A DNA stretch of 64,000 nucleotides from Lotus japonicus (Eukaryota; Streptophyta; Magnoliopsida; Fabales; Fabaceae): positions 12,084,223-12,148,222 of the forward strand of contig NC_080043.1 of NCBI RefSeq assembly GCF_012489685.1. Direction: 5' to 3'. The notes below the pieces were generated by a model. That model was given only the letters and a program-made list of their open reading frames with translations. It was not told the origin of the DNA and did not search any database. The position numbers were made by a program, and so were the translations under genes. Below, one piece after another: positions 34,366 through 46,960 of the stretch (position 1 is the first letter of the stretch; each line of letters opens with the position of its first letter).

Positions 34366-35517
34366 TGTAAGACCCAAAATTAATTAAGGAAAGTAAACTC
34401 AGTTAATTTCCACTTTTAGGCCTTAATGTGATGTTTTCCTTGATCCTTGTGTGTGAGTATGTGATGTCTTTTTCCATATGGAAATAATATTCCTTTGAAC
34501 TATTCAAATTGAAGTTATTTCTCCCATGTTACTCCTTGACACCGTTGGAAGAACTTGATCATATTTTTGAATGGTAGAAAATCACACGTTGTCATTTAAG
34601 CCTAATTATACTTAAAATATTATTTCGGTGGAAAATTAATATTTCCCTTACCATTACAATAACGAATGGGCGATTTAATGAATTTTGACTGTAATATTAG
34701 TATGTGATCAAAATTTTTGAGAGATAATGTTTTCAGCTCAGAAATGAACGAGTTTGACTCGTAAATGAGCCATTGTGAAATCCTGACATATTTGTTGTTG
34801 AAAACTTGGCGCCCAAGCTTTGACCAACACATAGAGACTAGGTTGAATCTTATGTCATGCAACAAATACAAGAAGACAAAATGTAAGTTAATGGACTTGT
34901 GAGAATTTGAGGATGCAAGCTTAGTTGGAGGCAAATCCTCCTCCTCTCCTTAAAAGGGTTGGTCTCCCAACACACCATCACTCTCCTATTTTAGAATTTT
35001 TTTCATCTTCTTGCTTGAGATATATATATATATATAGAGTTTGAGAGAGAGATATGAATCTTCTTCCAAGAACCCTAGTATTCATCATCCTTCTCGAAGA
35101 TCCTACACTGCTCAGCCAAAGGGGAAGGCGTGATTGTTTGGATTTGTAATTCACTCCCTGCGGTATCTACCAGGTTGTGTAATTACCTCTTGCGCTGCAC
35201 AGTTTTGTCCCATGGGAATTATGGAGGATGCTATTTGCTTTTTCAATTGACGACTGTATTGGCTCTGTTTTGCTTCTTTTTCCTTTTTTTTTTCCCTCTC
35301 CTATTTCCCTTTTTTTGTATTCCATTATGGGTTTGAAGTACCTCTTGCACTTCCATTTATATACATTTGCCTTACCTAAAACAATTCATCATCCTCCTCA
35401 TGCCCAAACATTACCTTCCTTCCATCTTTTGTTCTCACTTCCTTCACAAAAGAGGTAGGCATTGAGAAGAGCTTGCTCATGGTTGTTTTCTTTTGGCAAA
35501 ATGGTCGGGATGTTACA
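34366..35517 (+). mobile_element. Solo-LTR-like block (TGTAAGACCC...GATGTTACA)
   Basis: The left end, TGTAAGACCCAAAATTAATT, is a form common at gypsy LTR starts in plants. The right end, GGGATGTTACA, forms a matching TGTAA/TTACA inverted pair. No internal genes are present. No matching 5-bp flanks were found (CTAAC versus AATGC), so the right limit or its solo status is uncertain. A LINE 3'-end fragment lies inside it. Confidence 0.5.
35110..35395 (+). mobile_element. 5'-truncated LINE 3' end
   Basis: The sequence GGGTTTGAAGTACCTCTTGCACTTCC, split across 35329-35354, parallels the end of the intact LINE at 13290-13315. The T-rich text before it also matches in style. The A tail has decayed. 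It lies inside the LTR-like block, so it inserted later or was carried along. Confidence 0.5.
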
Positions 35518-37739
35518 AATGCACGAGTCTTTCTAGAACGCTTTATTCTCACTCGCGTACTTCTCAATAAAACTTTCCAGAAGGTCACTTATTTCAATTT
35601 TGTTCCATGACAATCATCTTTAACCTTGGAGCTTTTATGAGTTAGTCTCTAAAAATATGCATCTTGGAGAGATAAAAGAGATAATGAGTTTTTGAAATAT
35701 AAGTCACTATATTAATATAGCATTTAATATTTTTTCTAAATTTATCCAGAGATAATGAGATTTTGAAATATTATGTATTAACTTGTATAGAAAAATTAAT
35801 AGGAAATTTAATAAAGATAATCTAGAAAAACTGAAATATATTTTATAAATTTATTGCTGCAAACAAGTAGGTGAAGAGGGAGTAAAAACAAAACAAAAAT
35901 TCATTTCTCGAAATTAATTGAAGTCAAAGGCTTTCATTTTGGGCCATTCAATTTGCTCTCGAAGGTTCATCGTCAACGTTAGTCAAGCTCGGAAATTATA
36001 TCAGTTGAATTTAGTTAAAGATGTTATTTTTTGTTGACTCGTGAGTTGTGACTAAGCATTCAGCAAACGATGAAATGGACCATTGGAAAACCACTACTAG
36101 GAATCTATCACGTCAAACTAATTAACTGCAAACAGGTCTATGAAAATATCTAGCTCACAACATTGAGAGAAGTAAACTCAAATTAGTCAATTTCTTTAAG
36201 GCTTAAATAGGTTTTAATTAAATAGGTTTCCATTCATTTTTGGTAGTGGTTTTTTGATAATTTTTATGTATTAGTGACGGTTTTTAAACCGTCACAAAAT
36301 CTATTAGTAATGGTTTAAGTTAATGGTTTAAGTTAAACCATTTCAAAAATTAATAGAGAGATCAAAGTGAATTATTTGCATTCTAGAGGACTGAAGCATA
36401 TTTTACCTTTCATTAATTAATTAGCATATCTATCCAAATCAGGCATGCTGGTTAGTGATTCCTTAATTAATTGGTTAAAAGCTACTACTACTTAACAAAG
36501 ACAGTTTGGTGATGATGTTTGACAAGTAAAAACCAAACAACTTAGAGTGACCTTGGGCGTGCAACAGCTAGTGCGTGTTTTAACATTCAATTCAATATCT
36601 GTTAATTTTTATTGTGGCTGACTTTACCAAATTCAAAACAGAAAACATAAAATATAGGACATATTCACAAGTCAAACACGTTGCCGGATTGACAAAATTA
36701 AACAAGGGTGGACAAGTGGATCTTGACCAATTAAAGCTCTTGCTGTCTCAATCTTCTTTCCACTCTCATTTTCCTTGTTTTAAATCATGCTCCCAAATAT
36801 ATACATTAGAGATAGAAAGAGATAGCAAGAGTTCAACATTGTTCACTTTTGTAATTCACATTAGCTTTTCTAAGAATTTTGTAGCTATTTCCCAATTGAT
36901 TGTCTATCCGTCTATACCGAAATTAAAATAATAGAAAATGTTTTGTACATATCACAACTAGACCTAAATTAAAATAATACAAAGAAAGGATAAATGTGAT
37001 ACAGTATGACAAAAAGTAGAAACAAAGAAAAATATAGATTTAATTATATTTTTTATCCTCTTATTTTTTATTATGTGTGACTTTGGTTCCTCTAATTTAT
37101 CTGAGGTGATAAAAATATAAGTAATTAAATTTGGTGATTGTTCTATTTCCTCTTGTAACCATTTTTTTTTTGTGATTGTCCAAATTTTCATAGACATAAC
37201 ATATTCAAAACTTTTAAAATGCATATTAAAAAATTAAACGTGTTCTGTAAATTGGAGCTGAAATGAGTTTTCTTAATTTCGAAAGGATTTCTGTTTAATT
37301 TTTTTAAAACATAAAAAAATGGTATTGTAATTATGGTTTTAAGTGTCAATAACATATACACTTTCATCCACCAGCATTTTCATATATATATATATATATA
37401 TCCCATCTTTTCACCTGATTGCCACTACGGACAACGTCCTCCTCTGTCACCACCACCTGATATATACACGCAATCCAACCATTTCGCACCATCCATTGCC
37501 CACATTGCTAGTCACATGCATTTCCATCTACATCTTCCACCTCATTTTCACTGCCACCTAAATCCCGCAGTCGCCACTACGTAATATCCACCACCACCAT
37601 CTCCACTTGGTATCCTCCAAGTGGACGATTAGCATATTCTATTGAAGTGGAGATGCCTCTCGTAGAGGTATTCACTGGCTCTAGTGGGATTTCCTTTGTC
37701 GTTCCAAGATGGAGGGTGAGATAGGTTTATTTTAAAGCT
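35518..37739. other. AT-rich intergenic DNA
   Basis: No supported gene. A palindrome GTGACGGTTTTTAAACCGTCAC lies at 36275-36296, followed by a short tandem GTTTAAGTTAATG repeat. An (AT)n tract occurs at 37381-37400. Short frames (for example 36614-36931) lack any recognised domain. Confidence 0.45.
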
Positions 37740-38860
37740 TTTAACATATTTTTGGTAGGGAAGAACTGGTGGCGGATTTTCAAGAATCCAAATTCCCTTT
37801 TGGGCACGGTTTATAAGACAGTTTATTTTCCCCGGTTCTCCTCGCTTGAGGCTGAGAAGCATAGTCGTTCTAGTTATGCTTGGACGAGCATCTTCCTCAC
37901 ACATTGGATGTTTGAGGAAGGAGCTCGATGGAGGGTGGGTGATGGGTGGAGTATTGATACATGCATGGAAGCACTCTTGGTTACCAAGTGGTGCACCTCT
38001 TATATTTAGAGATGATACTGCTCATGATGCTAACATATTGCATGTTTGAGATTTGATCTCTAATGGTTCTCAGGGATGGAAGAAGGGCCTTATTAAGCTG
38101 GTGTTCAAGCCTCCAATAGCAAAGGGAATTCTGTAAATTCCTGTCCCCTTGGTGCCAGGCCAAGATGACTTCATGTGGCCAGCAACAATTGATGGTATAT
38201 ATACTACAAAATCAGGATACGCCTTTGTGAGATACAAGTGGACCCGCAAGTTGCCTTCATCTTCCACAGGCCAACCTCCTCTAGCTAACTTCTTGAAGGC
38301 CCTGTAGATGGTGTCAACTCTTCCATGATGCAAAGAACTCGCATGGCGGGCAACGGTGGATATACTCCCAGTGAATGGGGCGCTACACAGACGAGGCATA
38401 GAGGTCGATGAAGTCTATCCATTTTGCTGGGAGGAGACGGAAACAAGCTAGTCTATCCATTTCGGTGGTGGCTCGTTGGCTACTGCTTGTGCTCATCCTG
38501 TGGACATTTCATCAGCACTCCTAGCAAAGACGTTGGCATTCCGGTGGGCGCTATCCATGGATCTGGATCTTCACTTTCTAGATGTTTGGTTTGAAATTGG
38601 CTGGTTGCAGTTGTTTGAGGCTTGGAATAAAGGAAGACATGGCTCTCCTTATTTTATGTTTGTTCTTAGTGATTGTAGGAACTTAGTTTCATCTTTTAAT
38701 TGTTTCTTTTTATCTTTTGTTCGCCGTTTCGTGAATTCTGTGGCTGATTGCTTTGCCAATGACTCTTCTAAATTCTCAAACTATGTTTGGATAGAAGAGG
38801 TTCCCTTGGAATATGAGATTTTGACTCAGTCTGATATAAAGTAAGAGATAAACATTGTAA
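37740..38860 (+). pseudogene. LINE ORF2 relic with RNase H-like (RVT_3) end
   Basis: The + strand frame at 37752-38009 reads NWWRIFKNPNSLL..VY.. then SYAWTSIF and EEGARWRVGDG, a standard plant LINE ORF2 segment after the RT. The frame at 38476-38844 gives LAKTLAFRWALSMDL, EAWNKGRHGSPYF, DCRNLVSSF and FVRRFVNSVADCFA. This is the RNase H-like domain, with its first catalytic region lost. The zf-RVT part between them is decayed and largely deleted. This lineage has RNase H, unlike the intact LINE at 7-13 kb. Confidence 0.7.
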
Positions 38861-39071
38861 TTAAGGAAAAATTAGAAAAAGCAACTGAAACTCGATCGAT
38901 GAAAGTTGAAATGGCAAGGTTTACTCTTAAAGTCTTCGGCAGGAGGAGGATACAAGAGATCAACCTTGAAGCAAGCAAGGTATGGTGGGTGTCATCATCT
39001 TCATCGATATTACCCACCAGATAGACTTGAGAAAAGACTTTCAGGCATCCTGAGAGTAAGGAGAAGCTGGA

Positions 39072-41245
39072 TCTAAATGTATTAGAAAGAGCCTAAAAGC
39101 TTTTATATATAGGAAGAATATTTTACATGAAAATACTTCTACATAAAAATAAATGTTAATAAGATTTCATCGGAATTTTTTTTTGTTACAAGAAAAACAT
39201 AATATAATTTAGTTTGATGTTAATTTTTTACTACATAATAATATAGTCCACTTTAATTTTTTTGTACAAATTATTATAGGAGTTAAATTCTCCTACGGGA
39301 AGAAATATATTTTAACAAGAAAGTACCTTCATTAAGTATTAATTAATGTATCAAATACAATAACAAATTGGCTTATTAGCACTTTTGGTCTCCGAGGTTT
39401 CTAAAATGTGTAAATGGAGTCCCTCAAGTTTAGAAATAGCATTTCGCTACCCCCACGTTAGTTTCCGTCAACACTTTTAATCCCCCACCAGAATTCCGTC
39501 CAAAAGTTAACGGTTTTATCTGAGTTGGCTTTTTTTTTTAAATGACGTGGCATGGAATTAGGAGAGAGGAACATCACGTGCCTATCACGTGATTCAATCT
39601 GATCCTTATTTCTCCATCTCCATCGTGTTCTTCTTCTCCCTCTTTATCTCTTCTACCCTAAATCACCAACCCTAACCAATCCTCTTCTTCTCCATAACAA
39701 TGATATGTTAAGAGAAATTTGGGGTCGTAAGAGGAATCTGCCATGACCATCTCACCAAGCTAGTCCTCAAGCAAAAGCATCGAACTGGAAATCCAGAACC
39801 CCATATCTGGTTCTTATCAGGGGAGGAAGAGGGTGGGGTTCCAGACATCGTCGAGGAGGGTGGCAGAGGAGGTGGCGACGAGCGGTAGAGATTGGAGGCG
39901 GGACCAACGGCAACATATGAGGGAGAGGGATGGGAGGGAAGTGTGATGGGTTGTGTCTAATTACATCTAGGTTTTATGGGATTTTGATTTTGTTTCTGAA
40001 ATTGAGACTAAGGATCTGGGTTTTTTTTTTAGAGGAAGATAAAAATTCAAGCTTGGCTTCAATCCTTCATGCTTCTTTTTTGAATATTGATTCCTTGGAA
40101 TTTCTGGGTATCATGAAAAACACATGAATTTTGAAGATCTGGGAGTGGCGGTCAGGAAGGAGGAGACAGATCTGGGCGTTTCGAAGATCTCCCTCCTTGA
40201 TTTTTGCTGTTTTTATTGGTTTTTTGAGGTGAGTTTGGTTGAAATAAAACGGAAGAAGTACCAGTAGGTGGAAGAAGCAGAGGCTAAGAGCGATGGGCGC
40301 ATTGACGGTGCTGCAGTTTCAACTGGGAAGATTAGAACACAGGAACAGAGGCCCCAGAAACCCAAAACGCAAAAGACATTATTTTTTATTAATAATGTTT
40401 GTTTTTTAATTAGTGATTCCATGTAGAAAACAGAACACGGGAACAAAGGAATATTGATTCCTTGTACTACTAGTGTTTATTTTTTAATTATTAAATTTAT
40501 TTTATTTTAATTGTTGATTGTATATGTGGAATTTTATCCTCACTCTTAATCTGATGCCAGCTCAATTAAAAAATTCCACGTCATCTAAAACCGTTAACTT
40601 TTGGACGGAATTTCTGGTGGGGGACCAAAAGTGTTGACGGAGACTAACGTGTGGGTAGCGAAGTGCTATTTTTAAACTTGAGGGACTCCTTTTGCACATT
40701 TTAGAAACCTGGGGGACCTAAAGTGCTAATAAGCCTAACAAATTTCACGGTACATTCTTTTTTTTCTAAGATTAAAATGTGTTCTGAATGCTTTATTGGT
40801 GATTCTTCATATCTATAATTTGTGTTATTGTCTTTAGGCTTATGAAGAATGTGAAACAACTTCATATTGATATGGGTCAAACTTAGTTTATTTTATTGTG
40901 TAAAAAATGAACTCGCATAATCACGTACATAAACAATTTTTTCTCTTTTTTTCATTGTAGATTAAATCAGTTATTGTTTATTAGCCATCATTAAACCACA
41001 TCCCCTACTATGTTTTGCATAATTTGAGATTTGGTTAACCAATTTTTTTATTAGTTATTCAACTGTACGAAGTTCAATCTATGCAACAAGGGTTTTAATT
41101 TAAGACTTTTTGTCCACTTTGCTCATCATTTCATACTCTTCTATTTCATCAGTTGTTTATTATATTTTTAATGATCAAGGTATTAATTGACCTATCAAAT
41201 ATAATAGATGTATTCCACGTGCAACGCGCGGGTAAAAAACACTAG
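39072..41245 (+). mobile_element. Non-autonomous Helitron (copy 2), interrupted by a Mutator-like element
   Basis: It begins TCTAAATGTATTAGAAAGAG after an A (39071). It ends with an imperfect hairpin (41215-41232, around GTGCAACGC), nine bases and CTAG (41242-41245) before a T. Both ends resemble copy 1 at 30988-32819, including the GTGCAACGC loop. Without the nested element it is about 0.8 kb, with no helicase gene. It lies about 200 bases downstream of the LINE relic. Confidence 0.65.
39370..40735. mobile_element. Non-autonomous Mutator-like element with 150-bp TIRs
   Basis: Inverted repeats of about 150 bases (39370-39519 and 40586-40735) begin GGCTTATTAGCACTTT and share most positions. 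They are flanked by a perfect 9-bp duplication, TAACAAATT (39361-39369 and 40736-40744). The interior has no transposase. It includes gene-like CT-rich and GA-rich text at 39600-39950 that may be captured. It lies inside Helitron copy 2 and so inserted after it. Confidence 0.88.
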
Positions 41246-42460
41246 TTTGTAATGAAAACATTTTCCGAACTCCTTGAGTGCTACCCTTACATAACCGACC
41301 AATAAGCAATTATTTAGTATAATGTCAAGACCTCGAATAATAAAGAGTTTTAAAATTTGCATTTTAGTTTTTTTTTATAAGCAAAATTTTCATTTTAGTA
41401 ATTAACAAATTCGAGAACAACACAATTCTCTTAATTCATTATTAGATCTGTGTACCCAAAAAAAAATTCATTATTAGATAGAACATGAGAGAACTCCCCA
41501 ATTAATATAAAATATTCTAATATTTTATGAGTATAAAAATATGCATTATTTTTTGTATTATTACTTTCATTATCCTTCTTCACTCTCACCCGTGTGGCTT
41601 TGTCTCCCTCCTTCCATCCCCTCTCTTTTTGCACTCACACTCATGTCATGTGGGGGAGGTCACCACTCACTACTTGATGTCTTCACACATGTCTAGACCT
41701 CCTTTCTTCTTTACTATTTGTCAGTTTAATTTGCACACATCAAGCTTACTGTATTATGACCTCATATTTCTTTGTTTTACTCCACTAAAATGAGTAGCGG
41801 CAGCTTAGATAAATTATTTTTATTTATAATTAGTATTGTGTTGATGCTCTTTGATCATAATTAGTATTGTGTTGATGCTCTTTGATCATCTTTCTACAAA
41901 TCTGTACATATATACACACACATACATACATATATATATATATATATATTTAAATTTATAGGAAGTTATAACATTACTTTTATCAAAACTATTAATGGAG
42001 TTTTAAGTTGTGTTACTAATACTCCATTGCAATTGCAAATGATGTGCATCCAATTGAGTATGGCCTTCACATGCATGCAGTGAGGGAACTAGGTGCTTGA
42101 TTAGTCGATTTGTCCGAGATTGTTTTCTTGTCTTGTTTTGGCATTATATGAGTCATTAAGTGGAGCCATTATCATTCTATTAATCATAAGGATAACCCCT
42201 ATTTAGCACCTTGGTGACTTCCACGTTACAGTATAGACAAAATGTTAGCTCCCAATAATTCAATTCAATGAAGCAACTCTACACACACCGGTTCCGTAAC
42301 CATTTTTATAATATAATAAATAAGTCTCACCCATCAATTGTTTTTAGACAAAAAAAAAAACCATCAAACTTTCGGTCCAATAGGACAACTCTAAAAGATT
42401 TACCAAATCAGTGGATAGACCCCTAACGATGTCAAACAACTCTACTCATTTACTTTTATG
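41246..42460. other. Intergenic DNA with a 31-bp tandem duplication
   Basis: No gene was recognised. A perfect tandem pair with period 31 (TAGTATTGTGTTGATGCTCT...) lies at about 41827-41888. A (TA)n tract occurs at 41931-41948. Confidence 0.5.
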
Positions 42461-42740
42461 GCGGTTTGTAAGTGACGCAATATAGAAAGTTAAGTCGCAA
42501 CTGAGAAGATTTGTGTGCATCAAAACATTTGTGACATTAGCAACATCTGTGTTTTGTGATGGTTTTTAATCACCATCATAAACTACAAAGCTTTTATTCT
42601 AAAGTTTGTGATGATAAAAACCTGTCACAAATCGCAGGTATCGTCAGTATTGTAAATGTTCTAATTTATTAAAATCGACCCTAAAAAAATAAATTTTCAC
42701 TTTATGACGTCCATTCAAGTGGTGGTTTACAGTGGTATTC
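42461..42740. repeat. CACTA-like subterminal repeat relic (weak)
   Basis: Repeated inverted motifs of the type TTGTGATGGTTTTTAATCACCATCA resemble the subterminal arrays of CACTA transposons. No proper ends were found. Confidence 0.25.
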
Positions 42741-44017
42741 ATTATTGAGTAGTGTGTGTGTGTTTTTTTTTTACAAATAGACCTACAAGTCACTCATACT
42801 TTTGCATCTTATCAACATTTAATTGATTTTAGGTTATTTTAAAGACAATTAAAATGTGAAGATTAAAATATAAAAAAATTATTTAAAATAATATTTAACT
42901 ACATGTTCATATATTTTTTTAAATTTTTATGTAAATAAATAAAAATATTTATATAAGGGACATATGAGTTGGGTGGGCAAGGTCCAGGGATCAATTCCTG
43001 GAGGGTGCAATTTACATTCTGATGTACCTAAACAAGATGGATCAACAAACGAGTTAGGTGACGTAAACCAAAACCCTAACATGACATGAGTTTATCAGCC
43101 GATCAAAATGTGTTAGGCACCTAAACCTTACCCTAAACCTTGAACCCTAAACTCGACATGAACCTATCAAACAAACTGACAACCCCTAATTGACCTGAAC
43201 GAGTTAAATCGACTTGAACAGGTTAGGCTAACCTCAATGAGTAAGGTGGAATAAATCTGACACTAACCCTAAAGCAGGATCTCTGAGACATGAATCCTAA
43301 ACCCCCCGAAGTAGTCAGGTCAACCAGAACGATTGGCGTCGAGTCAAAATGGTTTTCCTTCGAGCATTTTGACTTTAGGGCCAGTATTAGGGCTTTCCTT
43401 CTAGCATCCCTTGCAGAATGCAGAACCTCATTAGCATTCCCTTATTTATTTCATTATTACATTTTTATTTTATTTTTTTGTTTCCAAGGTATCCCACTAT
43501 CTATTCCTGTGAATTGTTCTTCATACGCACCACTCACCAAGTCCTAAATAAGATGCTTAAGAAGGTCAGCTATATATATAAAAATAATTGTGCATTAATC
43601 ACGTTTAATAAGAACCAAGTCTAAACCGTTCATGTACAAATTATCCAGTAAATGGAGGATGTTCCAACGGATTAGAAGTTTAATACTAGTAATTCAAGAC
43701 CTATGGTATAAATTGGTCTTTGATAACGTTTCTCTACAGTTTGAGAAAAGAGGCTGATAGTAGTTGCCAAATGATTAAGGCTGTAGAATATTAAGAAAAA
43801 TGTGTCACTTTCTGGGCTCTGACTCTCATGAAAACGCAGCTTAACACCAACAACAACAGGATCCAACTTGTGACTGTAATGTCGTCGCACGCGTGCACCC
43901 CATGGAGCCCATTCGTTGACTCCTCCTCAAATTGCCTATTACTCTCTCTTTCTTTTAATGATTTTTTTTGTCAATTTTTTTAATGATCTAGAATGAGAAA
44001 AAAAACACATCATTAAA
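42741..44017. other. Intergenic DNA, no supported gene
   Basis: A B-box-like GGGATCAATTCCTGG occurs near 42989 and could be part of a decayed SINE. A cluster of degenerate CCCTAAA-like words lies near 43075-43155. Frames at 43290-43624 have no recognised domain. Confidence 0.35.
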
Positions 44018-44340
44018 AAATGTTATCTAAACGATCCATTTGGGTTACTGACTCACAGCTCAATGGATCACTAAGATTTTTATAAATAAATTAATAAATA
44101 AAATACAAAAATTTCAACTCACTTATCTACAATGTACACCTTCCGATCATATATATAAGTAAAAAACACTTTTTAGGTTCATTCATTTAATGGATGTATC
44201 TAGTTGTTTTAATGACTAGATACATTCATTAAATGAATAAACCTAAAAAGTGTTTTTTGCTTATATATGTGACCGAAGGGTGTAATTGGACAATTAGTTA
44301 TTTAATCCAAACTTTTTCATGAGTCATTTAAACAACCCAT
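44018..44340. repeat. Foldback MITE family, copy 4, split by a hairpin MITE
   Basis: The left arm (GTTATCTAAACGATCC, GGGTTACTGACTCA) and right arm (TTATTTAATCCAAACTTTTT, GTCATTTAAACAACCC) match the family at 27095. The centre is occupied by a separate inverted-repeat element at 44137-44282. Confidence 0.55.
44137..44282. mobile_element. Tc1/mariner-type hairpin MITE (146 bp)
   Basis: Two arms of about 65 bases are nearly perfect inverse copies around a short loop near 44210-44219. The ends are CACCTTCCGATCA and, inverted, CACCCTTCGGTCAC. The element sits between TA dinucleotides (44135-44136 and 44283-44284), the Tc1/mariner target. It codes for nothing and inserted into foldback copy 4. Confidence 0.7.
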
Positions 44341-44589
44341 TAAAAAATATATTAATATGGTTAACTCTTAAAAAATTACTATAATTTATTTCTTAAGATG
44401 ATAAGATCGTCTAAATCATCTAACATTGGATAAAATCATTTTAACTTTAAGTGTTCCGATAATATTTTGACACGTGTTATAAGTTATAATTTTTTAAGAC
44501 ATGTCAAACATTGGGTAGAATTTTTTAAGACACTTTGAGGCTTAAGTGAGTGTGAGAGTAAGGGTAGAATCAATATGTCTTAGAAGAAC

Positions 44590-44910
44590 TCAAAGTAATG
44601 CTAGAATGAATAACATGTTAGGCAAATGAATGACCAAACCTGTATTTATAAGCTTGTGGTCTATCATGATTGTCTTTGCAGATGTAAGGGAAGTCCTTTA
44701 AGTGGAGCTTCCAAGTGCATGGCCAGCTTTTTATTTCCTGACTTTGCTCATTGTATCTCAGACTTCACGTGGCCGCTCAAACACTAGCCGAGACGAGACA
44801 TTAATCATTTACTTAGTCATTCAATCTACCCTATATGGTGCTTGCTTAAGAGCAAGTCCTTTAAGTCGCATGAGATGCTATTAAGCTTTATGGCTTAGAA
44901 GCCGCCCGAA
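44590..44910. repeat. LTR-like dispersed repeat, copy B
   Basis: It aligns with 22970-23280 (landmarks GGAAGTCCTTT, TGGAGCTTCC, GTGCATGG, CTCAAACACTAG, TGCTTAAGAGC). It is not next to any coding retroelement region, so it may be a solo or truncated LTR. Confidence 0.45.
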
Positions 44911-45800
44911 ATATAAACTTAACATAAGGGAATACATTTTTGTCTAACAAAATATTTTCCCTTTAATACTCTCACTTTTGGAGGAAACACAAAATTGAGT
45001 TAAGATAGTTTTGACTCCCTTTATTCTCATCCGCTCGCCTCCTAGAAGTCGAGCTAAATAATATTAGATTAAAAAATAACTATCGTTTTCCCTCATCTAC
45101 TCTCCAACAAACACTATGTAAAGTGTTGATAAGTCAATGAAAGTTAAAAATTTATTTTGAAGCTATCCAGCTAATTGATTGAATTAAAAGTGTTTTTAAA
45201 AATATGTGTTGAGTTAGCTAAAAAATATTAAATGACATGTTTATATATTATTTTATATTTAATATGAATTTATTCATACATCAATACCCATATAATTTTA
45301 ATTTTAGGAAAAATTTCATTCACCCCCTAAATTTTTTAAGCTTTTTAAAATAGACACCTTAATTTCTTTTTCCGTCTCAAATAAATCTTAAATATGACAT
45401 TTGTTGCAATAGATCATTCAAGGTGATGCACAATGACATGAATTGTTGAAAGCACAATACTGCGGTGAGAATCCACAGTGAGATTAAACTAGAGAGTTGT
45501 AGTATGTGTAATAGGCACTCCAACGCTCAATATAGAAATGGATCAGAGAGAAATTTTTAAGTATAGAAGAGCAATATAAGAACAACTCTAAGCAACACGC
45601 AACTCACAATATAATCAAATCTACAGCCTAAAATTATTTATTCTTTTCTCGATTGTTTAGTAGTTGACATTTGAAATATTAACATTAATTACTTAGACAA
45701 ACTTGACCATCATTTCCACCAACTTAAGTCTTATGTCAGACCAGCTGATTAGAATGTGAAAGTACTGTGTTTGGAAGTCCTGGCCAACCAACTTGAGAAT
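44911..45800. other. AT-rich intergenic DNA, nothing recognised
   Basis: No element ends or coding similarity were recognised. Confidence 0.4.
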
Positions 45801-46960
45801 TACTTGGTAGTTCAGTTATTATACGCAATCCGCAAGTATACGGTACGTTCGATGTAATATAAAAGATTGTCGAAAGAGATTAGGGAAGTACCAAATCACA
45901 AGAGCAAGAGTTGTTTAGATCAAATTAATAAAAGTAAAAGAAATTTATAAGATTGGTTGAGAACTTAGTTTGCTGAAATAACTTGTGTGCATTCAAGCTA
46001 ATATTGAAACTGGGAACATGAACTCATAGAAGAAAACCTTATTCCATATGAACTAAAAAACTAAAACATGAACAAGTTAGGGATCCACATCCCAAATACT
46101 AAAGAAAACTTAGCCAATCATCGCTAAGGAAAACATAATTCCTAACCTGAGAAGAAGCCTTAGAGAAGCTTCAAATTAAAACACATTACACAAGCTATGG
46201 TTTAGAAAAACTAAGATAATAAAATTCAATTTATAGGCAAAATAAACGCCCTAGCTAGCACACGCACATGCGTGCATAAAAGCCAAACCCCTGCCCTGTG
46301 CGTGCCACATCTGCGCATACATGTGTGCAGACTTGTCCAGAATGTCAAGTCCCTGACTTGGCACCCATGTGTATATGCACGCACATACGCACATGCGTGC
46401 ATCCCTCGCTGGCAGCATCCTCTTCTTCGATTCTTCAGCTCAAAATCCCTTCTTTAATGCCTTTAACACCTTCCAACAGCTCTTTTCCTCATAATTACAT
46501 AATTCTGAAACTCCTTTGCTTAATCATCATCAACTCTTGCCATTCTTCATTAATATATTCCTTTGACAATGCTTCTTCCTTCCTTCAAGTTCCATAAATG
46601 AGGGTTGCACACTAAACACCACCAAACCATCATTGTAACCACAAACACCTATTCTAATGCACATTAAGCCATGAAAGTTCATGTTATAGCTACAAAGATT
46701 CATTGCCATAATGCCCTCAATTGCTCTAACAATCTAGACCAAGAGTTCAAATGAAAAAAGACTAAGTCCTAAGGATTAAATATGCAATTAAAGACTCAAA
46801 AGGGACTTTTATGTAAATGATGACTCTAAAATATGAAAAGATCTAAATGTAACTAAAGACTCTACTTATTGACTAAAAAGATAATAAAAACTAAATAAAA
46901 GATAAGAAAATAAAGATAAAAAGACCATATACATTCATATTATCAAGTTACTTGGATTGA
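45801..46960 (-). repeat. Probable LTR-type relic similar in layout to the solo LTR at 15.8-17.1 kb
   Basis: The order is the same as in the solo LTR. First comes a GTACGTTCGATG..AAAGATTGTCGAA segment, then AAAGCAATAA-like text and CAATCATCGCTAAGG. An array rich in a short palindrome-like word follows (here CGCACATGCGTGCAT at 46261-46402, there GCTTAGC). The segment ends in A-rich sequence. I found no clean termini or target duplication, so family membership is inference. Confidence 0.35.

Noticed and set aside
36230..36420. GGTAGTG and an inverted GTGACGG palindrome as a CACTA end
   Set aside because: The terminal motif and the palindrome lie on the wrong sides of each other for a proper end, and no partner terminus was found.
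36614..36931. 105-codon + strand frame as a gene
   Set aside because: No recognisable motif or gene context. A chance frame in intergenic DNA is more likely.
43075..43155. CCCTAAA-like words as an interstitial telomere repeat
   Set aside because: Only a few scattered, imperfect words without tandem periodicity.
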